From Lachnospiraceae bacterium OM04-12BH (lineage in GTDB: Bacteria; Bacillota; Clostridia; Lachnospirales; Lachnospiraceae): a stretch of 64,000 bases of DNA. Positions 8,346-17,891 of this stretch are shown one piece after another. The position numbers and the translations under genes were made by a program. The stretch covers positions 55,088-119,087 of the forward strand of contig QULQ01000010.1 in assembly GCA_003490145.1 (NCBI GenBank). The letters are read 5' to 3'. Positions within the stretch are counted from its first letter, which is position 1. The number at the start of each line of letters is the position of its first letter. The notes under the pieces are model-generated. The model had not been told where the DNA came from. It ran no database searches and worked only from the letters and a program-made list of their open reading frames with translations.

Positions 8346-10688
8346 TTAGAAAGTAACAGTCAGATCTGCATTTCCGGAGAGGGAAATGACAGTGTCCTTC
8401 TTATCAATCTTTACTTCACCCTGTGAAACAGAGATTGCGATCACATTTACCAGTCTGATCCTGTAAGCCTTGTCACTCTTTACTGCGATCTGGATCTGAT
8501 TGCCGTCTCTCTTTGCTGTCATGGCGATCTCCTCTGTCTTATCCATGCCATAAACGACTGCCTCTGCACTCTTTCCATCCTTCAGTGCATAGAGACGAAG
8601 CTCTGCGCCATCACCATAATCATAATCAGGCTTATCATCATGTGCGCCCATTGCTACGATGGAGTTTTCCTTTACCATAAGCGGAATGCTCAGGTAATCA
8701 CACTTCTCTGTAAACCAGCCGCAGCCTTCCTTTTCTTCTCCTGTAAAGAAGTCTGTCCAGGTTCCCTTCGGCAGATAATACTCTGCAAGGCTCTGGTCAT
8801 TAAAGACTGGCGCTACTAACAGGTTATCACCCAGCATATACTGCTTATCTACATAATGACAGGTCTTATCCTCTGTAAATTCCAGCACCATACTTCTCAT
8901 GGTAGGAACACCGCTTACAGAAGTCTCGATCGCTGTCTTGTACAGATAAGGCATCAGGCTTGCCTTTAATCTGGTGAAGAATCTTACAACATCTACTGCT
9001 TCATCATCATAAACCCACGGTACTCTGTAGGAAGAACTTCCATGGAGTCTTGAGTGGGAAGAGAGAAGTCCGAATGCTACCCAGCGCTTGTAAACATCAG
9101 CGGTAGAGGTATTCTCAAATCCTCCGATATCATGTGCCCAGAAGCCGAATCCGCTCATCAGCAGGGACAGACCGCCACGAAGGCTTTCTTCCATGGATTC
9201 ATAATCTGACCAGCAGTCACCGCCCCAGTGTACCGGGAACTTCTGACCGCCAACAGTTGCAGAACGTGCGAAGAGAACAGCCTGTCCTTTTCCTCTCTTG
9301 CGCTCCAGCAGCTCATAAACACATTTATTGTAAAGATAGGTATAGTAGTTGTGCATCTTCTTCGGGTCAGAGCCATCGAAGTAAACAACATCCTCAGTAG
9401 GGATTCTCTCACCAAAGTCTGTCTTAAAGCAGTCAACACCCATATCAAGCAGTACTTCCAGCTTATCCTGATACCACTTGTAAGCGTCAGGATTGGTGAA
9501 GTCAACAAGTGCCATACCCGGCTGCCACATATCCCACTGCCATACTCTGCCATTGGTTCTCTTAATGAAATAACCCTTCTCCATACCTTCATCGAAGATA
9601 TCAGATTCCTGGCCAATGTAGCTGTTGATCCATACACAGATATTTAAGCCCTTTGCCTTTATTCTCTTTAACAGTCCTGCAGGATCAGGGAATACTCTGC
9701 TGTCCCATACGAAATCGCTCCAGTGGAACTCCTTCATCCAGAAGCAGTCAAAGTGGAAGGTTCGTAACGGAATGCCACGATCCAGCATACCATCAATAAA
9801 GCTCATAACTGTTGCTTCATCATAATTGGTGGTAAAGGATGTTGACAGCCACAGTCCGAATGTCCAGGGCGCCGGAAGGGAAGGCTTACCTGTCAGATCT
9901 GTATATCTGGTCAGTACTTCCTTCATGGTAGGTCCGTTAATCAGGAAATAATCCAGATAACCGCCCTCTACAGAAAACTCTGTTCTGGTCACCATCTCGG
10001 TCGCTACCTCGAAGGATACCTTTTCAGAATGATTTACCAGTACGCCATATCCCTTATTGGTAAGATAAAAAGGAATATTCTTATAGGACTGCTCTGTGCT
10101 GGTGCCTCCATCAGCATTCCAGATATCCACGCTCTGTCCGTTCTTTACAAAGGGAGTGAATCTCTCACCCATACCATACACAAGCTCTCCAACAGATAAG
10201 GAAAGCATCTGTCTCATATAAGTTTCTTCGCTGTCTGTATAATTATAAGCAAGTCCCTTGAAATCTGTCTTCATCAGTGCCAGGTCACGTCCTGCACTTC
10301 TGGTTATCATCTCACCATTTCTGTAATAAGTCATGGACCAGCTCTTCTTGGTGATCACAAGTGTAAGCTCACCGCTTGCAATGCTGATCTCTTCCTCACT
10401 GTCCTTAACGTCAAGAGGCAGCTCTTCATTCATCTCCAGCTCGAAGGAAGGTGTATCTACAACCTCTCCCTTATAATGATAAGTCCGGACTCTTAAAATT
10501 TCCGGTGCAGGAGATGTGATCTCCAGTGTCAGATTTACGCCCCCCAGAGTATCTCCTCTTGTAACAATATGAGTAGTTGGAGCACAGATTGTAACCTTTT
10601 TCTCTTCAATCTTTGTGAAATAAGCTTCTGCAGGAGCAAAGCAGCTGCATCCTTCCTTCTGTAACCAGCATCCATTACTGAATTTCAT
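8346..10688 (-). CDS. yicI: Alpha-xylosidase, glycoside hydrolase family 31 (YicI-like)
   Basis: 780 aa enzyme that removes alpha-linked xylose from xyloglucan-type oligosaccharides. N-terminal beta-sandwich, then the barrel with substrate motifs FHFDCFWMKEFHWSDFVWD. The catalytic nucleophile is Asp424 in CFKTDFGERI and the probable acid/base is Asp491 in HWGGDCWSDYESM. C-terminal beta domains follow. No signal peptide, so cytoplasmic. An ATG four codons upstream (10700) touches the Shine-Dalgarno sequence. The chosen ATG at 10688 is 12 bases from it and matches the family's usual MKxSxGxW start. It is divergent from an AraC-type regulator at 10894, the likely activator. Confidence 0.92.
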   Translation of the reverse strand: MKFSNGCWLQKEGCSCFAPAEAYFTKIEEKKVTICAPTTHIVTRGDTLGGVNLTLEITSPAPEILRVRTYHYKGEVVDTPSFELEMNEELPLDVKDSEEEISIASGELTLVITKKSWSMTYYRNGEMITRSAGRDLALMKTDFKGLAYNYTDSEETYMRQMLSLSVGELVYGMGERFTPFVKNGQSVDIWNADGGTSTEQSYKNIPFYLTNKGYGVLVNHSEKVSFEVATEMVTRTEFSVEGGYLDYFLINGPTMKEVLTRYTDLTGKPSLPAPWTFGLWLSTSFTTNYDEATVMSFIDGMLDRGIPLRTFHFDCFWMKEFHWSDFVWDSRVFPDPAGLLKRIKAKGLNICVWINSYIGQESDIFDEGMEKGYFIKRTNGRVWQWDMWQPGMALVDFTNPDAYKWYQDKLEVLLDMGVDCFKTDFGERIPTEDVVYFDGSDPKKMHNYYTYLYNKCVYELLERKRGKGQAVLFARSATVGGQKFPVHWGGDCWSDYESMEESLRGGLSLLMSGFGFWAHDIGGFENTSTADVYKRWVAFGLLSSHSRLHGSSSYRVPWVYDDEAVDVVRFFTRLKASLMPYLYKTAIETSVSGVPTMRSMVLEFTEDKTCHYVDKQYMLGDNLLVAPVFNDQSLAEYYLPKGTWTDFFTGEEKEGCGWFTEKCDYLSIPLMVKENSIVAMGAHDDKPDYDYGDGAELRLYALKDGKSAEAVVYGMDKTEEIAMTAKRDGNQIQIAVKSDKAYRIRLVNVIAISVSQGEVKIDKKDTVISLSGNADLTVTF

Positions 10689-10893
10689 GTTTTTACCCAT
10701 TCCTTTCTGAAAAAATAGATTCTTTTCCTCTGACAGGCAATTCCGTCCTTCCCTCAGAGGTCTCTCTGTAATGATAGAATATAACTATTTTATTGCTAAT
10801 TCTTTAATTATCTTCTACTTTTCTAACACTATCTTGACATTTTCGTCCAAAACAGTAAAAATGAAGGTAATCTTTCTTAAAGGAGAACCACTT

Positions 10894-11829
10894 ATGGAGC
10901 CAGGATCTGTTCTTTCCAGACAACAATATGAAGAAAAAATCAGCCATACCACCGCCGATCTTCCCTTTGCCCTGCACAGGCTTTCCTATCCGGCCGGTGC
11001 GGATATTCTCTTTTACCAGCACTGGCACAAAGAGTTTGAATTCATCATGGTCACCGGAGGCTGCCTGGAGCTTACCGTAGAAAGCAGAACCCATATCCTG
11101 CAGTCAGGAGAAGGTGCTTTTATCAATGCCTCCTTCAGCCACAGTGGAAGAAGCGCCTGTTCACAGTCCTGCTCCTTCACCGCACTGGATTTTTCCTATG
11201 AGCTTCTGGACGAAAACCCTCACAGCCACTTTTCCCGGAAATATATCAATCCTGTGCTGGAAGGATATCTTCTTTTCCCGGAAGCAATTCATCTGTCAGG
11301 GAATACCCTGCTCCTTTGCAAGGCTGCTTCCTGGCAGTCCAAACTACTGTTTACATTAAGAGAAATCGAAAGCTGCCAAGATGACACTCTTTCCAAAAGA
11401 GAGCTCTTTCTGAAGTCCAGGATCTACCTGCTCTGGGAGCTTTTGTTCCAGCAGGCACAGCCAGACGGTTCCGGGAACCGCCGGGAACGCCATAACAGAG
11501 AACGGCTGTCCCCTGTGCTTTCTTATATCCGGGAACATTTTTCGGAAGAAATTTCCCTTGCACAGCTTGCCAATATCGCAGCCCTGAGTGAAGGACGGTT
11601 CTGCCGGATCTTCAGGGAAACCATGAACCAGACCCCTTTCCAGTACATCATGCACTACCGGGTCATGCAGAGCTGCAGCCTCCTGACAGAAACTGATCTT
11701 CCCATCGGTGAGATCGCCCTGCGTTCCGGCTTTAACAATATCAGCTACTATAATAAGACCTTCCTGAAGCAGATCGGCTGTACACCGAGGCACTACCGGA
11801 CCTATACTGTTTTCGGAACCTCTGGCTGA
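10894..11829 (+). CDS. AraC-family regulator with cupin sensor domain
   Basis: 311 aa. The N-terminal half (about 20-130) is a cupin with HWHKEFEFIMVTGG and an evenly spaced beta pattern, the likely sugar-binding part. The C-terminal 100 residues hold the two AraC HTH motifs (ISLAQLANIAALSEGRFCRI and IGEIALRSGFNNISYYNK). The open frame reaches back to 10771, but the ATG at 10894 has AAAGGAG 8 bases upstream and gives the normal domain layout. It is divergent from the alpha-xylosidase gene. A bidirectional terminator follows its stop. Confidence 0.92.
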   Translation: MEPGSVLSRQQYEEKISHTTADLPFALHRLSYPAGADILFYQHWHKEFEFIMVTGGCLELTVESRTHILQSGEGAFINASFSHSGRSACSQSCSFTALDFSYELLDENPHSHFSRKYINPVLEGYLLFPEAIHLSGNTLLLCKAASWQSKLLFTLREIESCQDDTLSKRELFLKSRIYLLWELLFQQAQPDGSGNRRERHNRERLSPVLSYIREHFSEEISLAQLANIAALSEGRFCRIFRETMNQTPFQYIMHYRVMQSCSLLTETDLPIGEIALRSGFNNISYYNKTFLKQIGCTPRHYRTYTVFGTSG

Positions 11830-11867
11830 TCCCGTCTCCCACGGCAGCCTGCTAAAGCGTACCACAG

Positions 11868-11897
11868 AAAAAGCTGCAGGATATCCTACAGCTTTTT
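11868..11897. terminator. Bidirectional intrinsic terminator
   Basis: AAAAAGCTG and CAGCTTTTT flank a palindromic core AGGATATCCT with one mismatch pair. It lies between the convergent AraC and HAD genes and overlaps the end of the HAD reading frame, so both are served. Confidence 0.85.
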
Positions 11898-12572
11898 CAA
11901 TAAATCCGGTAATTCTCTTAAATCTGTTATTTCATAATCCGGGATGATTTCTGTCTCATTCTGACTCTCTTTCTTGTGGAACCAGATCGTTCTGACACAG
12001 GCATTGATCCCGCCAAGGATATCTGATGTCAGGCTGTCCCCTATCACCACTGCTTCATTCCTGTCAAAATCCGGAATCCTTTCAAAGCATCTGTCAAAAT
12101 ATTCCTTCGATGGCTTATTGACTCCGATCTCCTCAGAAATGAAAACATCTTCTACATAGTCCCGGATGCCTGCACTTGCGATCCGTCCCTTCTGCACATG
12201 GGCCGTTCCATTGGTCACAATATAAATCTGATATTCCCCTGAAAGCTTCTGCAGAAGCTCCTCCGCATAGTCCATGAAGTAATGCCCCTCTCCAAGAAAT
12301 CCTTCATACAGGCGGGCCGCTTCCTCTGCCTCCCGGTCAATTCCAAATTCTTCGAATAAAAGCAGAAAACGTCGTTTCTTTACCGCTTCACGGTCAAGCT
12401 CTCCCTTTTCCAGTAGCTTCCACTGTGCCAGATTGATCTTATTATACCGGTCCAGCATATAATCTGTCGGCTCCAGGGAAAGGGCACTGAGCGCCTTCGT
12501 CAGTGCAAGCCTTTCCGCCTTATCAAAATCAAGCAACGTATTATCCAGGTCAAACAGTAGTTTACGTAACAT
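11886..12572 (-). CDS. HAD-superfamily phosphatase, YjjG-type nucleotidase
   Basis: About 228 aa. The catalytic aspartates are in LLFDLDNTLLDF at the N-terminus. The Ser/Thr motif is IYIVTNGT, the Lys motif is GVNKPSKEYF and the final Asp motif is VVIGDSLTSDI. The helical cap and the pattern throughout resemble the YjjG family, which dephosphorylates non-canonical pyrimidine nucleotides. The ATG at 12572 gives the normal N-terminus. An ATG at 12593 in the same frame lies inside the preceding GH3 gene. It is probably co-transcribed with that gene. A role in sugar-phosphate clean-up is also possible. Confidence 0.85.
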   Translation of the reverse strand: MLRKLLFDLDNTLLDFDKAERLALTKALSALSLEPTDYMLDRYNKINLAQWKLLEKGELDREAVKKRRFLLLFEEFGIDREAEEAARLYEGFLGEGHYFMDYAEELLQKLSGEYQIYIVTNGTAHVQKGRIASAGIRDYVEDVFISEEIGVNKPSKEYFDRCFERIPDFDRNEAVVIGDSLTSDILGGINACVRTIWFHKKESQNETEIIPDYEITDLRELPDLLKKL

Positions 12573-12573
12573 A

Positions 12574-14850
12574 TTATTTCTTAATTCTCTCATTCATCTT
12601 TTTTAATACTTCCTGAAGATCTGTCCGTTTCAGTCTGCCATTGCTGAAGGAAAGACCGGAACGGAGAGGGGTATATTCAAACATTGCCGCCATCATATCT
12701 TTGGAAATTGCCTCTGAACCAGAGCCACCCTCGCTGCCGCCAAAGTCCATAAAGCCGTTCTCCATCAGAGCCTTTACAATATCGCTGACTCTTTCATCCC
12801 TCATGGCATCACCTATAAGGGAATTTTCGTCATAATGGTCTGCCAGCAGATAAGTACCGGTTACAGTCACCTTTTCAGAAAGTACGATATCCCGGCTGGA
12901 ACGTCCGATCTCGACCAGGAAATCACCCGGCTCCACATAGAAATCATGTACCTTCGGCTCATAATAAGCAAAGGCTCTCTTAGAAAGCGCAAAGGTTACC
13001 GTCTTTGTTTCTCCAGGCTCTAAAGCAACCTTTGCAAATTCCTTCAGCTCTCTTACAGGACGCACAGCACTGCTCTCCAGATCTCTTACATAAACCTCTA
13101 CCACTTCCTTACCGGCCATCTTACCGGTGTTGGCCACATCTACACTGACGGTCAGCGTATCAGAGTCCTTCATAGTTTCCTTATCCAGCTTCAGATTAGA
13201 ATAAGCAAAATCAGTATAGCTCAGTCCATAGCCGAAGGGGAACAGGACATCCATTTCCTTGAAGTCATAATAACGATAGCCTACAAAAATTCCTTCCTTA
13301 TACTCTACTGTATCCTGTCCACCGGGGAAATTCAGGTAGGAGGGATTGTCAGAAAGCTTTAAGGGGAAGGTCTCTGACAGCTTACCACTGGGATTTATCC
13401 TGCCAAACAGTACATCATACTCAGCACCGCCGACAGCCTGTCCGCCAAGATAGGCCTCGATCACACCCTTCACCTCTGAAATCCAGGGCATTTCCACAGG
13501 GGAACCATTGTGCAGGATCACTATTACATTCTTCTGTACTTTAGTAACACGGCGGATCAGTTCATTCTGGCAGTCAGGCATTCTCATATGCTTCCTGTCA
13601 TAGCCTTCTGATTCAAAATTATCAGGAAGTCCGGCAAAGATCACTGCCACAGCTGCATCCTTTGCTGCTTCCACAGCTTCTGTGATCATCTGCTCATTGA
13701 TCTCATCCCTGTCATCATCATAGCCCTGCGCATAAACATAGTCCATTCCCTCTTCCAGGCAGTCAAGGAATGCTGTCACCTTATGGCAGTTGATATGGGA
13801 GCTGCCGCCGCCCTGGAATCTTGGCTTCTTCGCATATTTTCCGATAACTGCCAGCTTCTGCTCTTTGCTAAGCGGAAGGATATGGTCTTCGTTTTTCAGA
13901 AGCACCAGTGTTTCTCCGGCAATCTCTCTTGCCAGCTCATGGTCAGCATCCCTGTCAAATACCGCGTTTTCCTTTCTGCCTTCCTGTGCTCTGTAAACGA
14001 TATTTAAAATCCTCTCAACTGCCTGATCTACAACTGCCTCGTCCAGCTCACCCTTCTTTACTGCTTCTACGATCAGGGCATCATTTTCACCAAAGGAGCT
14101 TGGCATTTCCAGATCAAGTCCTGCCTTTAAGCCCGGCACTCTGTCATTGACAGCACTCCAGTCACTGACAACAAAGCCTTCATAGCCCCATCTTTTGCGG
14201 AGGATATCCGTCAGGGTTTCCTGATTTTCAGAACCAAATACACCGTTGATCCTGTTGTAGCTGCACATTACTGTCCAGGGCTTTGCATTTTTGACCGCAC
14301 CTTCAAAGGCTGACAGATAGATCTCATGCATGGTTCTTTCATCCACCTCTGCAGAAATGGACATTCTTCTTGTCTCCTGATTATTCAGGCAGAAATGCTT
14401 AATGGAGGTTCCCACATTCTGGCTCTGCACACCTTCGATATGTGCGGTGGCAATTTCACTTGCTGCGTAAGGATCCTCAGAATAATACTCAAAGTTACGT
14501 CCGCAGAGCGGGGATCTCTTAATATTCACTGCAGGTCCAAGGATCACGCCTACGTTTTCTGCCTGACATTCCTTTCCAAGGGTCTCTCCTACACGGTGAA
14601 GAAGCTCCCTGTCAAAGGAGGATGCCATGGCACAGCCTGCCGGAAAGCAGACAGCCTTGATACTGTCATTTACACCAAGATGATCTCCCTCCAGATCCTG
14701 CTTTCTCAGTCCGTGAGGTCCATCGGACATCATCATATCCGGAATCTGCAGTCTCTCTACTGCTTTGGTATGCCAGAAATCCGCTCCGGAACAGATCCCT
14801 GCCTTTTCCTCCAGCGTCATTTCTGAAATCAGCTTCTTTAAGTCTTTCAT
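12574..14850 (-). CDS. Beta-glucosidase/beta-xylosidase, glycoside hydrolase family 3
   Basis: 758 aa intracellular enzyme with no signal peptide. GH3 N-terminal barrel: MSDGPHGLRKQ near 41, GRNFEYYSEDPY near 117, KHFCLNNQE near 151, and the nucleophile Asp230 in GFVVSDWSAV. The GH3 C-terminal sandwich follows (GGGSSHINCHKV) and a fibronectin-III-like domain with FPFGYGLSYTDF near its border. It hydrolyses terminal beta-linked glucose or xylose from oligosaccharides. The upstream codons to 14880 lack a ribosome binding site; AGAGGG lies just before the ATG at 14850. It is divergent from the AraC gene at 15044, an arrangement repeated at 21996-25278. Confidence 0.92.
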   Translation of the reverse strand: MKDLKKLISEMTLEEKAGICSGADFWHTKAVERLQIPDMMMSDGPHGLRKQDLEGDHLGVNDSIKAVCFPAGCAMASSFDRELLHRVGETLGKECQAENVGVILGPAVNIKRSPLCGRNFEYYSEDPYAASEIATAHIEGVQSQNVGTSIKHFCLNNQETRRMSISAEVDERTMHEIYLSAFEGAVKNAKPWTVMCSYNRINGVFGSENQETLTDILRKRWGYEGFVVSDWSAVNDRVPGLKAGLDLEMPSSFGENDALIVEAVKKGELDEAVVDQAVERILNIVYRAQEGRKENAVFDRDADHELAREIAGETLVLLKNEDHILPLSKEQKLAVIGKYAKKPRFQGGGSSHINCHKVTAFLDCLEEGMDYVYAQGYDDDRDEINEQMITEAVEAAKDAAVAVIFAGLPDNFESEGYDRKHMRMPDCQNELIRRVTKVQKNVIVILHNGSPVEMPWISEVKGVIEAYLGGQAVGGAEYDVLFGRINPSGKLSETFPLKLSDNPSYLNFPGGQDTVEYKEGIFVGYRYYDFKEMDVLFPFGYGLSYTDFAYSNLKLDKETMKDSDTLTVSVDVANTGKMAGKEVVEVYVRDLESSAVRPVRELKEFAKVALEPGETKTVTFALSKRAFAYYEPKVHDFYVEPGDFLVEIGRSSRDIVLSEKVTVTGTYLLADHYDENSLIGDAMRDERVSDIVKALMENGFMDFGGSEGGSGSEAISKDMMAAMFEYTPLRSGLSFSNGRLKRTDLQEVLKKMNERIKK

Positions 14851-15043
14851 AGTCCCTCTTTCTGCTGCACTGCAGCCCATTCATTTATTGTTTATCTGTA
14901 CCACTTGCTGTCATTCTCTTTTCGTCCATAACAGCTTTTCATGGTTTCATCATATCGGATCCTGCTTTTTCTTTATATCATAATTTTTATTTTTATGTTA
15001 TAATTTTCATATATATTTATAGAAAAAAGAGGGATCATTTCTT

Positions 15044-15793
15044 ATGGCAAACATCAATGAGAAACGACTGAAATATCTGGAATTTGTAAACCGGGAAAAC
15101 AACTTCAGACACCTTCGTTATGAAGAGGAGATCAGACCCTATCTCTATATGAAGGCCGGAGATCCCAGAGCTCTTGATGCCTACAGGCAGCTCATTGACT
15201 CTCCACTCGTTGGTCATTTGTCCGACGATCCCTTACGAAACCGGAAATATCTCTTTGTCTCTGCAGTAACTCTGACCACCCGTTATGCGATCGAGGGCGG
15301 CATGGATCCCGAGACAGCCTATAATATCAGTGATCTTTTTATCCAGGAAATGGATACCTGTCAGAGCACAGATGCAGTGAGGACACTGGAACTGGAAATG
15401 GTCAAGGTTTTTATCACCCAGCTTGCAAAATCAAAAAAAGAGACCGTTTATTCCAGACCGGTCGTGCAGTGCATTGACTACATCTACTACCATCTGAATG
15501 AAACAATCTCCCTGCAGGAGCTTGCTAAGGAAACAGGGCTCCATCCAGGCTACCTTTCCACTCTTTTTCACCGCGAAATGGGAATGACCCTGACGGAATA
15601 TATCCGCAAGCAGCGCATTGAAACAGCGAAAAATATGCTTCTCGATTCTGAATATTCTTATGCGGAGATTGCCGCCCTTCTGGCTTTCAGCTCCCAGAGC
15701 CACTTTACAAGCGTCTTCCGGGAAGAAACCGGCTATACGCCAAAGGCTTACCAGACCCACTTCTTCCGCACAGGAATCGGACAGCAGCACTGA
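15044..15793 (+). CDS. AraC-family regulator divergent from GH3 gene
   Basis: 249 aa. The N-terminal 140 residues are an all-helical domain, not a cupin, with the signature YNISDLFIQEMDT. The C-terminal AraC HTH pair follows: ISLQELAKETGLHPGYLST, then SYAEIAALLAFSSQSHFTS. It is clearly related to the regulator at 24517, which has the same helical domain. RBS GAGGG precedes the ATG. A likely -10 (TATAAT, 14998-15003) lies in the AT-rich gap shared with the GH3 gene. It probably controls the GH3 gene. Confidence 0.9.
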   Translation: MANINEKRLKYLEFVNRENNFRHLRYEEEIRPYLYMKAGDPRALDAYRQLIDSPLVGHLSDDPLRNRKYLFVSAVTLTTRYAIEGGMDPETAYNISDLFIQEMDTCQSTDAVRTLELEMVKVFITQLAKSKKETVYSRPVVQCIDYIYYHLNETISLQELAKETGLHPGYLSTLFHREMGMTLTEYIRKQRIETAKNMLLDSEYSYAEIAALLAFSSQSHFTSVFREETGYTPKAYQTHFFRTGIGQQH

Positions 15794-15839
15794 ACTGGGA
15801 CAGCCTCCCTGCTCTGGGACGATGGTCTGCCGGCCGCCT

Positions 15840-17210
15840 TTACAGTCCCTCCTGCTCTCTGCGTTTCAGCTCCGGCAGTACCGTACAAAGCATGGTGATA
15901 AAGCAGGCGCACCCTCCGATCAGGTTGGAGATCGGCTCGGCCCAGAATACACCATCCACTGACAGCCCGGCAACTTTGGGAAGAAGCAGTGTCAGCGGCA
16001 CAACAATAAAGGCTTTCCGGAGCAGAGAAAAGAATACTGCCTTGCCCGATTTGCCAAGCGCCACGAACACATTCTGTCCGGTAAACTGCAGTGCCATAAA
16101 GCAGAATCCAAAGAAATAAATATGAAGTGCCGGAACACCCTTTTCTACCAGCTCCGGGGAATCATTGAAAATACGGATAAAAAATTCCGGAAACAGTTTG
16201 AGGACTCCCCAGATCAGAAGCGTATAGCTTACACAGAGTCCAGTGACAAACCAGATCGCCTGCTTTACCTTATGATAGGCCTTTGCCCCGTAATTAAAGC
16301 TCATGACCGGGGATGCCCCGCTGGTAATGCCGTTCACCGGCAGTGTACAGATATCCCTGACAGAATTTAATACTGTCATAACACCGACATAAATATCGCC
16401 GCCATATGTCTGCAGCGTCGCATTGCAGGCCACCTGCACCAGACCATTGGTAAAGCTCATGATAAAGCCGGACACGCCAAGTGCCATGATCTGCAGCACC
16501 CGCTTCCCGGACAGCTTCAGCCGGTCAGCCTTCAGCCGGAGTACCGCTTTTTTACCTGTCAGAAACCGCAGCACCCAGATGGCCGAAGCAAGCTGTGACA
16601 GGATCGTTGCAATAGCGGCTCCCTGTACGCCCATTTTCAGTGCAAAAATAAACAACGGATCCAGGACGATATTCAGCACTGCGCCGATCAGAACCGAAAA
16701 CATACCGATATTGCCAAAGCCCTGACTGTTGATAAAGGGGTTCATTCCTACAGAGATCATGACAAACAGGGTGCCGAGCAGATAGATCCTGATATAGCTG
16801 CCTGCGTAAACAAAGGTCGCATCACTTGCTCCGAACAGATACAGCACCGGCTTATAAAACAACAGTCCTGCCACCATCAGCACTGCGCCTGTCAGTACAA
16901 GCATCAGGAAGGAATTTCCCATAAGGTATTCCGCTTCCTCATCATTTCCCCTCCCGCGCTCCATGGCACAAAGAGGACCTCCGCCATTACCAAAAAGCAG
17001 CGTAAACGCAGAAACCAGCGTAATGATCGGGAAGCACAGTCCGACGCCTGTCAGCGCCAGTGTCCCCACCTCCGGGATCCTTCCAATATACATTCGGTCT
17101 ACGATATTATAAAGGAGGTTAAGCAGCTGTGCCACGGTCATGGGTACTGCAACCTCCATTATGTTTCTATATATACTTCCCTGTGAAAAGTCTGTCTGGT
17201 GGGTCTTCAT
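15840..17210 (-). CDS. MATE-family multidrug efflux transporter
   Basis: 456 aa, about 12 TM segments, with the MATE start pattern PMTVAQLLNLLYNIVDRMYI and internal repeats of it. It exports drugs or metabolites using an ion gradient. The ATG at 17210 has AAAGGAG 8 bases upstream; the frame extends to 17264 without such a site. It is convergent with the AraC gene and not obviously part of the glycan locus. Confidence 0.9.
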   Translation of the reverse strand: MKTHQTDFSQGSIYRNIMEVAVPMTVAQLLNLLYNIVDRMYIGRIPEVGTLALTGVGLCFPIITLVSAFTLLFGNGGGPLCAMERGRGNDEEAEYLMGNSFLMLVLTGAVLMVAGLLFYKPVLYLFGASDATFVYAGSYIRIYLLGTLFVMISVGMNPFINSQGFGNIGMFSVLIGAVLNIVLDPLFIFALKMGVQGAAIATILSQLASAIWVLRFLTGKKAVLRLKADRLKLSGKRVLQIMALGVSGFIMSFTNGLVQVACNATLQTYGGDIYVGVMTVLNSVRDICTLPVNGITSGASPVMSFNYGAKAYHKVKQAIWFVTGLCVSYTLLIWGVLKLFPEFFIRIFNDSPELVEKGVPALHIYFFGFCFMALQFTGQNVFVALGKSGKAVFFSLLRKAFIVVPLTLLLPKVAGLSVDGVFWAEPISNLIGGCACFITMLCTVLPELKRREQEGL

Positions 17211-17388
17211 GTCAGTTACTCCTTTTTCACCCACATTATAAGTTCCCTTTTCCTGATTCGTCAATCGGTAGGAATGGGAATTTTCTCCTGTAAAGAAATT
17301 TTCCAGCCTTTCAACCGAAAATTGATACTATCTGATTTCCCTAAATTATTATTTAAATTTAAGTTTCACTGAGCAAGCTGAACTTTTC

Positions 17389-17417
17389 TTGCTTTTTACA
17401 GTTTTATATGCTATTCT
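17389..17417 (+). promoter_or_regulatory. Promoter of antisense RNA, toxin module copy 1
   Basis: TTGCTT, 17 bases, TATTCT. Same place in the module as the better-conserved promoters of copies 2 and 3. Confidence 0.5.
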
Positions 17418-17423
17418 TGAATA

Positions 17424-17516
17424 GAGGAAAAGCCAGAGAGACGGCCTACCCTCTATAGCTTGGCAAAACTTTGTAGTTATGCCGTCAACTATTGCGAGTA
17501 GTTGGCGGCTATTTTC
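17424..17516 (+). ncRNA. Predicted antisense antitoxin RNA, module copy 1
   Basis: About 93 nt from the predicted start to the hairpin GCCGTCAACTA / TAGTTGGCGGC plus TATTTTC. It runs opposite to the toxin gene and covers its 3' end. Its 5' end (GGAAAAGCCAGAGAG) resembles the toxin mRNA leader. Inferred from position and conservation in three copies; expression not shown. Confidence 0.55.
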
Positions 17517-17598
17517 TTCCCTTAAAGATTGCATAACACAATCCAATAAGGGTAACAATGAACATACTGAACTCTATAAGCTCTGAATATGTAACCAT
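17509..17598 (-). CDS. Holin-like type I toxin, module copy 1
   Basis: 29 aa: it begins MVTYSELIEFSMFIVTLIGL and ends CYAIFKGRK. A short N-terminal segment, one TM helix and a basic tail match the 'putative holin-like toxin' family of Firmicutes. Such peptides damage the membrane of the producing cell. A strong AAAGGAGGG lies 8 bases upstream of the ATG, and CCCTCC further upstream can sequester it. It is too short for routine gene calling. Two related copies are at 29825 and 43509. This copy is the most diverged. Confidence 0.8.
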   Translation of the reverse strand: MVTYSELIEFSMFIVTLIGLCYAIFKGRK

Positions 17599-17688
17599 TG
17601 GCATCGCCCTCCTTTCTTTTGTCCGGAGGGATTAGCCCCTCCTTAACAGAGGGTGACCGCCTTTGCTCTCTGACTTTTCTTGATTGAC

Positions 17689-17717
17689 ATTATATCAGAC
17701 ACATTTTGATCTGTAAA
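17689..17717 (-). promoter_or_regulatory. Toxin promoter, module copy 1
   Basis: On the minus strand TTTACA, 17 bases, TATAAT: near consensus, so toxin mRNA should be made constitutively and silenced after transcription. Confidence 0.7.
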
Positions 17718-17750
17718 CCGCAATAAAATAACAAATTCATCACTGTATTG

Positions 17751-17879
17751 GCCTGTATTTTTAAAGACAGTGTGACACAACTTAATGTTGATGATGAAAT
17801 TGTAATCTATTATAATGGTGACATTGCAGAAACTTATCCGGCAGAGATCGATACGGTCTACGCCATCACATTAAAATAA
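17751..17879 (+). pseudogene. C-terminal fragment of a small lipoprotein (DUF3221-like)
   Basis: 42 codons without a start: the tail DEIVIYYNGDIAETYPAEI followed by DTVYAITLK and a stop. The 'Y-G-x-I-x-E-x-Y-PA-x-I' pattern is typical of the last strands of small secreted Firmicute lipoproteins. The N-terminal part with signal peptide and lipobox is absent. Probably the leftover of a deletion next to toxin module copy 1. Confidence 0.5.
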
Positions 17880-17891
17880 TATAAATCAGGA

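Noticed and set aside
17349..17558. 69-aa frame across toxin module copy 1
   Set aside because: Runs through the antisense RNA region in a frame not kept in copies 2 and 3.
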